Source: Pollenia angustigena (Eukaryota; Arthropoda; Insecta; Diptera; Polleniidae). Taken from it: a DNA stretch of 64,000 nucleotides. This document shows positions 54,774-64,000 of the stretch, in pieces. The number at the start of each line of letters is the position of its first letter. The first letter of the stretch is position 1. The DNA lies in NCBI GenBank assembly GCA_930367215.1, contig OV884056.1:126664053-126728052 (forward strand). Direction: 5' to 3'. The notes beneath the pieces were generated by a model. That model did no database searches. It was not told where the DNA came from and was given only the letters and a program-made list of their open reading frames with translations. Position numbers and translations under genes: made by a program.

Positions 54774-55339
54774 TATCACATTTATACACATGTCAAAATT
54801 TTCGTGTGAAATTATTAATGTTACTAAACATTTTTCACAAATTTGAACAGAGTACTAGGCTTTAAGCAAAACATATATAAATGTTCATTTATGTTCAAAG
54901 ATTTTTTACATATATAAAAGAGCAACGTTTAAATTTCACAGGTTTTCATGATTTTAAATATATTTTAAATTTGTTATACGAGAGTAGTTACAATTCTCAA
55001 ATTGTGAATCTGTGTTTATTTACTATTATTTATAACATTTATTAAGAATAATTTATTATTATTAGTGTGATATCATAGGTTTACATTATCTTTAGTTTCT
55101 ATCGCAATCCGGAGGCAGAGAAACTAAAATTTTTTTTACAAAACTTTACATATAGATTAATGATACCATTTAGCACCTTTTTATCGCCGACCACAATTTC
55201 TTAAAAATTACAGCATTAGAATCAGACAAGTTAAAGTATGCATTGATAAAGAACTATTTTCTAAAAATAGATAATATTTAAATTTTAATAGAGTAAAATA
55301 AATAAAGTAAAGGTATAAAAAAAAAGTTTACATTTAAAA
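54774..55339. other. A+T-rich region without recognised features
   Basis: No ORF with protein-like content and no clear repeats. The right part may be the 3' UTR of the LINE that follows on the minus strand. Confidence 0.5.
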
Positions 55340-57029
55340 CATTATAAAATTTACGAAAAATATTCCCTCAGTAATTTTCTAAATCTTATAGCGTTGCTAA
55401 TGATTTGCAAATCATTTGGAAGTTGATTCCAGAGACGTATGCTTCATATAAAGTATTGACATTCAGAAGCATGGTCACGATGACGAAATTGTATTAAATT
55501 TTTCCCTCTACACGATCTAGAAAACTGCAGACGTTCATAAAGATATTTTGGCTCCTTTGTCGTTATTATTTTGTGAAGTAATGTTAAGTTTTTGAATTGA
55601 AGATTGTTTGAAAATGACATATTGAATACCCGAAAAGAGTGCTGCGATATATGATTATATCTTTTAAAGAGAAAATGTAACGGATGATATTTTTGTATGT
55701 TACGGTCAGCTTTCTCTTATCATTTGTGTGCCAACCAGTAAAAATTTCAGATGAGTATAAAAGTGTCGGCAGAAGATAGGTTTTTGCAAGTAATATTCTT
55801 ACTTGTAGAGGTGTAAAGTGCTGAGAAGCCCATAAATTTCGCAACATGCCATATACTTCACCACAACATGCCATTTACTTCACCACAAACTTGTGTAATG
55901 TGATTCGACCAGGTTAAAGTTTTCTTAAATAGTACTCCTAAGTTTCTTGCTGAATCTACGATATCGATTCTTGAATCACAAAGAAATAAATTTACCTCAA
56001 AATCTATATGAAAGGCTCTTTTACATATTAATATGCATTTCGATTTGTTAGAATTAAGTCGCAAACCGTTAGCCGCTGCCCATGTAAGAATTTTCCCAAG
56101 ATCATGATTTAATTCCCGTTTTTTCATATTAGCTGACTCTTTAGGACTACTGAGATACACCTGAATGCCATCAGCATACATTTGTATACTAGAATACGAT
56201 AGTTGGTTTGGGAGATCGTTCGCATATAAAGAGTATAGCAGGGGTCCAAGGATGGATACCTGTGGGACACCTCTAGTTACTTGTAAATAAGGCGATATAG
56301 TTTCGGCATTTGCAACTGATTGGCATCTACTTAAAAGGTATGATGACAACAGTTTCACCGCAAACGTGGAAAATTTAAATAATTTGGACAATTTCATGCA
56401 CAAGATTGAATGGTGCACTGTATGAAAAGCCTTTGAGTGGTCCAATAATACCAAAAACGTTATTTTTTTCTCATCTAGGTTACTACGAATTTCCTCTATC
56501 ACATCGGCTAGAGCTGAAGTACAGCCACGTTGAGGTTTGAATCCAGATTGACGATCGGTTAAGAAGTTGTTGTTATTTACATGGTTATAAATTTGTTTAT
56601 GTATCAACTTTTCAAAAACTTTCGAAAAATAGGGGAGAAATGCAATTGGACGATATTAATTTCCTGCTTTTGGTACTGGAACATTTTTATCGTGTATCCA
56701 CTGCATTGGAAATGTACAGGATATAATTATAGTATTTAAAAGATGTGTTACATATCGAATTATCCAAGGTAGAATAATTTTAACAAATTTTGGGTTAATA
56801 TTATCTAATCCAATTGAATTAGATTTCATTGCATTAAAGGCGTTAACTACGTCATATGCGGCTAGGCATTGAATACTAAATTCACTACATGATATCAAAG
56901 GCAAACATTACTCATAAAAACTAGACTGAACAGTCAGATAATCAATTTTTGTAAAATTTTCGTTAAGCAAGTTAACATCAACTTCCAATGAACGGTCAAC
57001 TGAGTCATTAATGCCAATCTCTCGTATAT
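55340..57029 (-). pseudogene. LINE ORF2, reverse transcriptase half
   Basis: Reads from 57029 downward: YIREIGINDSVDRSLEVDVN, LNENFTKID; ORF 56656-56904 with KSNSIGLDNINPKFVKI and FPMQWIHDKNVPVPKAG; ORF 55858-56607 (249 aa) with SGFKPQRGCTSALADVI, DHSKAFHTVHHS, GVPQVSILGPLLY, catalytic MYADGIQVYL (second Asp replaced by Gly) and LRLNSNKSKCI. ORF 55584-55874 continues the C-terminus. A 22-bp tandem duplication at 55842-55885 shifts the frame. The N-terminal half of the same reading frame is at 1750-2806. Confidence 0.88.
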
Positions 57030-57037
57030 ATTTCCAT

Positions 57038-58790
57038 TAGGGTGGCACTGAAGTGTATGAACGAAATTTTGTTGCTGAATTTTAAAGAAGCCCAGGCGGA
57101 ATATTGTGCTAATTGGTCTAGACAATAAATATAAAAAGTTTGAGCGAAATCGGAGAACTTTAAGTGCTGCCCCAAAGAGGTCAAAGGTCAAATTTCAGTA
57201 AGCTCCATATTTTCTTTAAGCATTTATTAAGAATTTTGGTTATTTCTTTCCGGCTCGGCGTGAAATTTGTAAAATTGATTCCTTCGAGTGATAGGAATAT
57301 TCAGCAAACTTTTGAAAAAATTAACCCTCCCATGTTCTGGGGATCAAACAAACCTCTGTTGTATTTGTGTTACAGACAGTTTGTTTTAAATAAGCTGAAA
57401 TATGTTAATAAACTTTTTGTGAATAAAAGCATAAACCCTTCACTCTTGTTGAAGACAAAATGACACATATTGCATATTGAACTAAATATGAATTAAAAAA
57501 TGTTTTCATAAAGCATTGTTTGTTTGCCAATACAAATATTATAACCATTATTATTATAGCATGTAATTTGCTAAATTAATAGATTATATAATTTAAAGGA
57601 TACTTTAGTTATCACCGCTTCTTAAATATCGTAAATTAGCTTTTTTTGAAAATTGTTTTCGATAATTTGGTCCGACCAAAAATAGAAAAAACAAGTTTGT
57701 GTTAAATCTTAAACTTTAGTAAGAAAAACAACAAAATTTGTATAACTTTGATAAGATGTTGCCTCTGATCCTCATACTTGGGTATTTTTTTCATGGTAAT
57801 CTTGGATAGCTTAATTCCTCTTTCGGAGCAGTCGTTTATTATTTTTAAGTTCACAGTTATATATATTGCCCTTCATAAACTCGGCTCTATTTTAAAAAAA
57901 CTGTAGAAATTTTATAAGTTTCATAGTATTCTTGGAGAACAATTCCTCCAGAATTAATAAATTAGCTCTGCTGATAAATCATTCGAGCATTTCATGTTTA
58001 AGCGTAAGCTTTTAAGGAATTTCTTCATCTTCATCCAGAATATCTTCTGAGACATTAACTTCCATCCTCGTAACAAGCTTGGCTTTAGTTTAAAAAACTA
58101 TTATGTCGTCGAATAACGAAAAACTTACACATTCTTCATTTAAATAATAAAGATGGTTAAGAAATTTTGTTATTGCTTTATCTGCCATATTTTGGTTAAT
58201 TTTTTGTAATTTTCCAAATTTCTCAAGAATTCAGTGTCATTCAAAGGAGCTTCGTCTGCTTTATCAGCATTAAACCAGAATTGTGAAAAGCACTTAACAA
58301 CAAATCCAGCAGCTTCAATTAAACCTTTAACTTCAATTTCGGTAAACGGAGAAATTTTTTTCGAAAAATAAGTATTTTCAAACAATAAATGGACTTTGCC
58401 ATCCATCTGGCTAAATGCATAGCTCCAGGTTTCGTAAATTTAATGCCTTTTGGCGGACTTCCTCCTAAGAATATTATTATTATATTATTATCTTTACTTT
58501 TAGTCATTGCGTAGAAAGTCTTCTAATAGTTTCTCTTTTGCAAAACTTAACTCCGTTACCATCTAAAATTTTATTAAATTTTGAATATGACAATCTTGTC
58601 AAAAAACCATCCCGTGACTTTTTGCTAGTTTTAAATTATTTTTATCAGTATTTGCAGAGCATTACACTTTTTTATGTTATTTACCCATTATTAAAAATAA
58701 AAAATTAGCATTAACTATAACCCAATATAAAATGGGCTAATGTTCTTTAGTTTGTTTAAAGAACTTATATTTCAAAATAGAAAAACTTGC
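57038..58790 (-). mobile_element. DNA transposon with long TIRs, copy C (right end truncated)
   Basis: Starts TAGGGTGGCAC after the octamer ATTTCCAT (57030-57037). The first ~260 bp mirror 1480-1741; 57725-58790 match 321-1440 with roughly 10% divergence and some indels. The match ends at 58790 (CTTGCTGA), so the right TIR is missing. No transposase beyond the frameshifted fragment is seen; 57300-57725 is noncoding A+T-rich. Confidence 0.7.
58170..58507 (-). pseudogene. fragment of a multicopy transposon-encoded protein (copy C)
   Basis: ORF 58319-58507 has GGSPPKGIKFTKPGAMHLAR and WMAKSIYCLKILIF. The next frame, ORF 58170-58406, continues FTEIEVKGLIEAAGF, KADEAPLNDTEFLRNLENY. The two frames overlap, with a shift after LKILIFRKK. 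See copy A for the family discussion. Confidence 0.5.
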
Positions 58791-59204
58791 TGATGCTATG
58801 TTCATACGACGTTATAAACCACTCGTTTCGCTCTTTGAAACTAGTTTGCCAAACATGCGGTTCATACGATTCATTCTTGTTTCAATTTGACAATTTTTTT
58901 GTGTTGTTAGTGTGATTTTTTTTAAAATAGATAAAAAATAAATAAAACTTAAGCATATATTATTTAATACTTCTATTAATATTATTATGTTATAACACTA
59001 TGGAACATTTTTGGGATTATTGTCTGGGGGGTGAGAAACTCCAAGTCAGGGTGATGGTACTAGGTCAGTATAGTAAAACCCTCAAAGGGTCTGGCGTTCG
59101 TATGTGTCAGTTTTTTTTATGACATTTTAAATTTTTTCCTTATCTTGATGTTTTTTTGTTTAACATAACTCGAGAACCACTTGTCCGATTTTGCTAAAAC
59201 AAAC
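58791..59204. other. no recognised gene
   Basis: Unique-looking A+T-rich sequence with a moderately G-rich island near 59025-59095 (GTCTGGGGGGTGAGAAACTC). No ORF or repeat found. Confidence 0.5.
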
Positions 59205-60640
59205 TCAAAGAATTACAATTTCTTTAATCCGTTCATATAACGTTTTTCTTTATAATCAACAGTTTTGCCAGTAAAAATAAATTTGTGGAGAATTATAATT
59301 GGTAAGTGCACTGCAATTTTTGTGACTTTTTTTAAGCGATCGGTGAAAATCGTCGTACTTTTGTTTGTTATTTGAAAGAATACACCCACATTCAGTGATG
59401 CCAACAGTAGGGGATTTCCCCTTTTCTAGGGATTTTTTCGGATCATTTTTATCTTCAATCGGATCTTAATAACTTCTTTTTATGGTGTAATCATAATATG
59501 ATGGAGCTGAATCGTGTGAAATGCAAAAGCATGCGTTTTTATAGAAATAACTGTATTGCTGTTAATTATGCTTTTGGTGGTCATCAACTGGAGTTGGTTG
59601 ATTCGTTTCTTGATATTGGAGTCTTACTGGATCCTAAATTAAACTTTGTTTCTCATATTACATTAACTGTTAATAAAGCTCGAGGCGTTCTTGGCTTTAT
59701 TAAGCGCTGGGTTAAAAATTCACCGATCCATACATAACGAAGCAACTTTACGTATCACTCGTTAGACCAATCTTAGAATATGGGTCAATCATTTGGGATC
59801 CATTTTACAACATTCACAATTCTCGTATTGAATCGGTCCAAAAACAATTTTTATTATTCTGTTTACGTGATCTTCATTGGAGTTACTCGACAAACTTTCC
59901 TTCCTATGCTTGAAGACTGGCATTAATAAAATTACCATCGCTCAAAAGTCGTCGTACAATGTTAAATGTTTCTTTTATGGTTAATCTTATTAATGGTAAT
60001 GTTTGTTGTGATTTTCTGTAGAGTCTGCTAAATTTAATATACCTTGTCGCAATACGCGTCATTATAATCTGCTTTTTGTTAAATTTTTTTAGAGAAAATT
60101 ACGCTATTGCTGATCCTTTTTCGAGGTTATGTAGACAATTAAATTCTATGTCACAATTTGTTGATTTTTCTTATTGTTTTTCTTTATTCGTAAATTTTTA
60201 TGTACTACATATATTCTGTAAATTTGTAGTATATTTTAAAATGCATATTGTTATTCATTAATTTTAAGTCAATATTGTTATTAGTCAGTAAGGATAATAT
60301 CCATTGATTAAATAAATAAATAAATAAATGTGCCCTAAAATAAAAAATTGTGTCCTCTTTTCTCTACGGTTGAAATTTTCCGAAAAAAAAATCCCTAGAA
60401 AGGGGGAAATCCCCTACAGTTGGCATCACTGAATGTGGGTGTATTCTTTCAAATAACAAACAAAATTCCGACGATTTTCACCGATCGCTTAAAAGTCACA
60501 AAAATTGCAGTGCAGGTTTGTGATAAAATCTGCTGCATACATCCAGGCTTGAATATTTTTTTGCACTTATCAATTATAATTCTCCACAAATTTATTTTTA
60601 CCGGCAAAACTGTTGATTTCTTTCACAATACAAGCACTGA
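59205..60640. repeat. long inverted repeat with LINE in the loop
   Basis: The left arm (about 59230-59450) and right arm (about 60373-60620) are inverse copies, for example CAGTGATGCCAACAGTAGGGG against its complement near 60415. The left arm lacks about 52 bp present at 60516-60567, where TGCA is repeated at both edges. Arms read in one sense give MASLNVGVFFQITNK and FTDRLK in both copies, but no family is recognised. It may be a foldback element or a transposon with long TIRs. Confidence 0.7.
59453..60330 (+). pseudogene. 5'-truncated LINE, RT C-terminus and 3' tail
   Basis: Begins inside RT (QSDLNNFFLWCNHN), then MELNRVKCKSMRFYRNN, DIGVLLDPKLNFVSHI, NKARGVLGFIKRWVKN (ORF 59498-59737). After a frameshift comes SLVRPILEYGSIIWDPFYN and RIESVQKQFLLFCLR. 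The 3' end is a short tandem tail of AAAT units (60304-60330) rather than poly-A. It is a LINE type different from the Jockey-like and the minus-strand LINE. Its position is the loop of an inverted repeat. Confidence 0.82.
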
Positions 60641-61027
60641 CAAGTTACTCACAATAGAGACTTTTGTTTACAAAGAACTGACAAATAATTCACAATAGGA
60701 ATTTTTACTCCCAAAATATTTGCGATACCGATTTGTTGGGGATGGGAATTTAGGTTTGATCCCATATAACATATTCCCATAACATTCGCGATAGGGGTGA
60801 ATAACAGGAATTGTAGGCTTAATATTTTTACAAAAAATTTGAGAAATTGAGCACTAGTTATACGTCCGCACTTTATCACTGTCAAAGGTGAACTGAATCC
60901 AAATTTTGATATTTAAATTAGGTTAAGGTTTAAATGGTTTTAAATTATAATTTGGGTACCGTGGTTGGCGATATTCAAATTTTTCATATTTAGAATCTCA
61001 ATTGCGCCTTTATGCCAATAATTTAAC
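60641..61027. other. no recognised gene
   Basis: A+T-rich. A run GGGATGGGAATTTAGG near 60739 is followed by ATCCCATATAACATATTCCC, but no repeat structure could be defined. The minus ORF 60649-60885 shows no conserved motif. Confidence 0.45.
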
Positions 61028-61197
61028 TGTTGGACATATAAATATACAAAGTGTTGTTAATACGAAATTTTATTGATAAGTAAAAGTACAAAGTTCAGTA
61101 AGTAAAAGGCGGGACATTAAAATAATTGCATTATTATGTAATTCAAGAAATAAGTATGCATTTACATTTCAATGTTATAACATACATTATGTCAACA
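61028..61197 (-). repeat. copia 3' LTR, 170 bp
   Basis: Plus strand TGTTGGACATATAAATA to CATTATGTCAACA, so inverse ends TGTTG/CAACA. Minus strand has AATAAA near 61070. Short LTRs of this size are common in copia elements. The polypurine tract adjoins at 61198-61206. Confidence 0.8.
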
Positions 61198-61285
61198 CCC
61201 CTTCTCAATATTTTAAATATTGTTCATAAATAATTTCATTAATATGATACAATTAAATTAAAAAAAGATAAATAATTTAATAAGT

Positions 61286-61604
61286 TTATCCATTCAATCC
61301 AATGAGCTCCCGAATTTTACACATTCGTATTCTTTGTAGTGGTTTGGTAAGAATGTCAGCCAACATCAGTTTTGTGTTGCAATATTCATATGTAACTTTT
61401 CTTGTCCTTAGCAAGTCGCGAACAAAAAAGTATTTTACGTCTATGTGTTTAGTTCTAGGAGATATTTTTTCATCCTGCAGCATTTTTAAGCAGCTTTGGT
61501 TGTCCTCAAAATTACAGAATCTCTAACATCAGCTTTGAATTCATTTAATAGTTGGAAAATCCATCCATTGAGATGCCTCAGCAAGGGAAACAAATTCAGC
61601 CTCA
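61286..61604 (-). pseudogene. copia RNase H, C-terminal part
   Basis: Reads STEAEFVSLAEASQW at the hAT border, then after a frameshift near 61485 ORF 61286-61483 (65 aa) with RTKHIDVKYFFVRDLLRT and LADILTKPLQ, the standard copia polyprotein end. Confidence 0.88.
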
Positions 61605-61612
61605 GTGGAAGA

Positions 61613-63354
61613 TAGGGTTGCCAGACGTACTGTTTTTAGCAGTACATGTACTGTTTTTTGTCAATTGTACTGTTTTATGCACAACACCCAAAACAGTACG
61701 CAAATGTACTGTTTTTTTACACTTTGTACTGTTTTCTGTACTGATTTTTAAGTTTAGTGTACAAAAAACAAAGATATTAAGAAAAATCGTTTTTAAATAA
61801 AACACATTTGGGAATTTTTAACGGTATGCTATCAAGCCATATTGTCATAATATCCTTATCTTAGAATTTTTTACTCTCTAACGCTCATTTTGAGGGGTAA
61901 TTTTTGCCCTTTTTCCCAACTCTTAAACAAAAGTATACAAGACGGCACTTATTAGGGTTAAAAGAATTCTCGAAATTTCGGGCATTGAAATTTTTGAATT
62001 TCTTGAAAGGGCGTTTGGTACAAGTCAAAAAAATATACTTAATGTACTTCTGACCTTAAAGACTATTTCAGATGTCTTCAGTAGAATTGTATGGCAATTA
62101 ACCCTCTAACACTCATTTTAAGGGGTAATTTTTGTAATTTTTTAACTTCTACACCAAAACGGTACGTTAGAGGGTTAAAATGTTCTATGAATATTTTCTG
62201 CATCAAATTTCACTAGCGGTCTTCCAAGACCAAAAAAACGTGCAATGTTTTCAAAACGGGTTTTCGAAAAATTAAAAAAAATCAAGGCCCGGAATTTCGA
62301 AAACCCGTTTTACTTGCATTGGATAATGTTTGGTCTTAGAAGACCCCTAGTGAAATTTGAGGCAGAAAATATTGGTAGAGCATTTTAACTCTTATAAGTG
62401 CCGTTTTAGTATCCTTTTTTTTAAGAGTTGCGAAAAAGGGCAAAAATGACCCCTTAAAATGAGAGTTAGAGGGTTAATAAATTCTAAGAAAAGAATCGCA
62501 ATACGATTCTACTGAAGACATCTAAAATTATTTTTTAGCTCAGAAGTACATTTAGTATATTTATTTCGACTTATACCAAACGCCTTTTCAAAAAATTAAA
62601 AAACTTTAGGGGCCCATGTTTCGAGAACCCGAGCTAATTGTTCAAAACCTTTTGGCAGATTTGCCCTACTAGTAGTCTACTTTCATTTCGCGGTGCAAGT
62701 GTTGAGGCTGGTGGCGATGACCCTAATTTTGTTGCACACTCTATTTTACAATATTTAGTTTAAAGAAATTGTTGTTTTGCAAACAAAAAAGTTGTAAAAT
62801 AATTAGAATTTTTGTACTGCGTCTATTGTTTTATCAAAAATACACAGATTAAATAAGGATTTGCTCACATCCTTCATATATTTTCGTGTTATTATTTTAA
62901 GACATATGACTACCGTTTAAATTAAAGAAAGAAACAAATATTTTCTGAAATTTATGCGATAGTTCCACAATATGTGTGTGGTGAAAATTGCTTTAAATAC
63001 CAATATGTTTTAAGAAAATTTTACTAACCCAATCAATGAATAAGTTTTTTAAGTTAAATATAAACTAAGATATTTAAACATTATACATTGGAACATGATA
63101 CAATGGCCAAATGCTTCGTTTGTGGTGTATGCTTTATAAACGCAAATGGTGTGATTTTGTATATGAAATACCATTAAATGTAAATCTTTCCTTTGATGTT
63201 GATGTTTGAAGTCTATTTCTTTATATTATTGTTGTTCAAGAGTTGTAAATATTTAGTTATGGTTTCCTAAAAAAATTTACTGTTTTTTTCTTGATTGTAC
63301 TGTTTTTTCATAACCAATGTACTGTTTTTCCGAATTCAAAATCTGGCTACCCTA
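61613..63354. mobile_element. nonautonomous hAT-like element with subterminal GTACTGTTTT repeats
   Basis: Ends TAGGGTTGCCAGAC and, inverse, TAGGGTAGCCAGAT. The 8-bp target duplication GTGGAAGA lies at 61605-61612 and 63355-63362. GTACTGTTTT occurs about five times in the first 130 bp (plus one inverted) and three times near the right end, in the same orientation, like transposase binding sites of hAT elements. A large palindrome occupies 61960-62640. No transposase. Excision joins the copia RNase H motif SSTEAEF. Confidence 0.9.
61960..62640. repeat. large imperfect palindrome inside the hAT-like element
   Basis: Arms of about 320 bp meet near 62285. Matching blocks include ACTAGCGGTCTTCCAAGACC against GGTCTTAGAAGACCCCTAGT and AACGGGTTTTCGAAAA against TTTCGAAAACCCGTTTT. 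A further direct copy of the CTCATTTT.AGGGGTAATTTTTG segment lies at 61883-61910, so the palindrome may belong to a longer nested element whose borders I cannot see. Confidence 0.75.
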
Positions 63355-63362
63355 GTGGAAGA

Positions 63363-63986
63363 CAACGTTACGTTAACTTGCTTTCGGTTGGCATAACTTA
63401 TAACCGCCTCACCAAGCATAAAACTTAATCCACTGGTAGATTTACGGCCATTTAACTCTCCTGCTCAGTCAGCATCAGCATATCCTCTTAGTTCCAGGTT
63501 TGATTTAGATCCTACGCACAGTTTTAAACTCTTGGTGCCCTTGAGGTATTTCATAACTCGTTTTAACTCCTTCCAATCATATTTATTCGGTTTGCTGATT
63601 TTTCGAGACAAAATTGAAACATCTACAGCAATATCAGGACGTGTATTGTTTGAGACATACAACAGCGCACCTATAGCCTTTCGATATAAATTGTTGTTGT
63701 CAAGAAGGTCTTCAGAATTCAATTTAAGATACCCTGTTTCCATTGTTATTGGAGAAGCTTTTGCGTCTTGAAGGTTAAAGTCATTCAGCATTTTATCAAT
63801 ATATCTCGTCTTAGACAAATAAAATACACTATCTTCAACCGCAATCTCAATACCCAGATAAAGGTTCAGATCACCCAAAAAAGTAAATTCAAAATTAGAT
63901 TTCAAGACAGAAATAATATAATCAATTTCCATATCATGCTTCGATGCCATAATTATGTCATCAACATAAATCAGGATATAAATCAT
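63363..63986 (-). pseudogene. copia RT C-terminus and RNase H N-terminus
   Basis: ORF 63465-63986 (173 aa) holds the RT catalytic motif IYVDDIIMAS, LGDLNLYLGIEIAVED, then IGALLYVSNNTRPDIAVDVS and KRVMKYLKGTKS, and the first RNase H acidic motif LRGYADAD. A TGA at 63465-63467 replaces the usual Trp after ADAD. The frame continues AGELNGRKSTSGLSFMLGE and VISYANRKQVNVTLS up to the hAT border. The start at 63986 is only an internal Met; the ORF goes on beyond the window. Confidence 0.9.
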
Positions 63987-64000
63987 TGAGCCACTATCTC

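Larger units (their letters stand above)
61028..64000 (-). mobile_element. Ty1/copia retrotransposon, 3' part, running off the window
   Basis: 3' LTR at 61028-61197, preceded on the minus strand by the purine tract GAGAAGGGG, then RNase H and RT up to the window end. A hAT-like element interrupts RNase H at 61613-63354. At least one nonsense codon (63465-63467). The 5' half lies outside. Confidence 0.9.

Noticed and set aside
61552..61800. 82-aa plus ORF and its minus twin
   Set aside because: Generated by the GTACTGTTTT repeats of the hAT-like element.
1..64000. host genes, tRNA, rRNA, CRISPR, bacterial operons
   Set aside because: No cloverleaf, no spaced direct repeats of CRISPR type, no Shine-Dalgarno-led gene runs and no intron-exon host gene could be supported.

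Overview
The window is A+T-rich invertebrate DNA, most likely from a fly (Diptera). The mix of element families points there: BEL/Pao, Ty3/Gypsy, 412/mdg1-like, errantivirus-like env, Ty1/copia, Jockey-type LINEs, a Transib and several hAT-like elements. No single-copy host gene, tRNA, rRNA or CRISPR array is recognisable. Almost every stretch belongs to a transposable element, and many elements sit inside older ones.

Layout. 1-1741: a DNA transposon copy with long terminal inverted repeats. 1742-23762: a composite block repeated three times. Each block holds a LINE endonuclease piece (minus), a BEL/Pao integrase plus LTR piece (plus) and a Ty3/Gypsy LTR plus polyprotein tail (minus). Block 2 is interrupted by a complete BEL/Pao retrotransposon (8248-16693, two ~0.5-kb LTRs, 5-bp target duplication) and a hAT remnant. 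21054-36165: the Gypsy of block 3 continues as integrase, RNase H and RT, but is split by a 3.1-kb Transib transposon (23763-26862, 5-bp target duplication) and by an 8.5-kb 412/mdg1-like element (26912-35447). The latter carries a tandem-repeat element and a MITE.

36166-54773: a second 412/mdg1-like pol (minus), errantivirus-type env pieces (plus) and three copies of a Jockey-like LINE (plus). A 4.2-kb tandem duplication shapes this region. One of its breakpoints lies inside the 8-bp target duplication of a hAT element. An errantivirus-type LTR closes it at about 54773. 55340-57029: the RT half of a LINE (minus). 57038-58790: a second copy of the window-start DNA transposon, next to the same 8-bp target sequence. 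59205-60640: a long inverted repeat with a LINE 3' end in its loop. 61028-64000: a Ty1/copia element (minus, running off the window) interrupted by a 1.7-kb hAT-like element that contains a large palindrome.

How it works together: the sequence reads as a nested graveyard, and target duplications give the order of events. The youngest pieces appear to be the BEL element, Jockey copy 2 and the hAT elements. Dense nesting and many antisense gypsy-class fragments are compatible with pericentromeric heterochromatin or a piRNA cluster, but that is inference. Frames, motifs, TIRs and target duplications were read directly. Family names rest on motif recognition without database searches.
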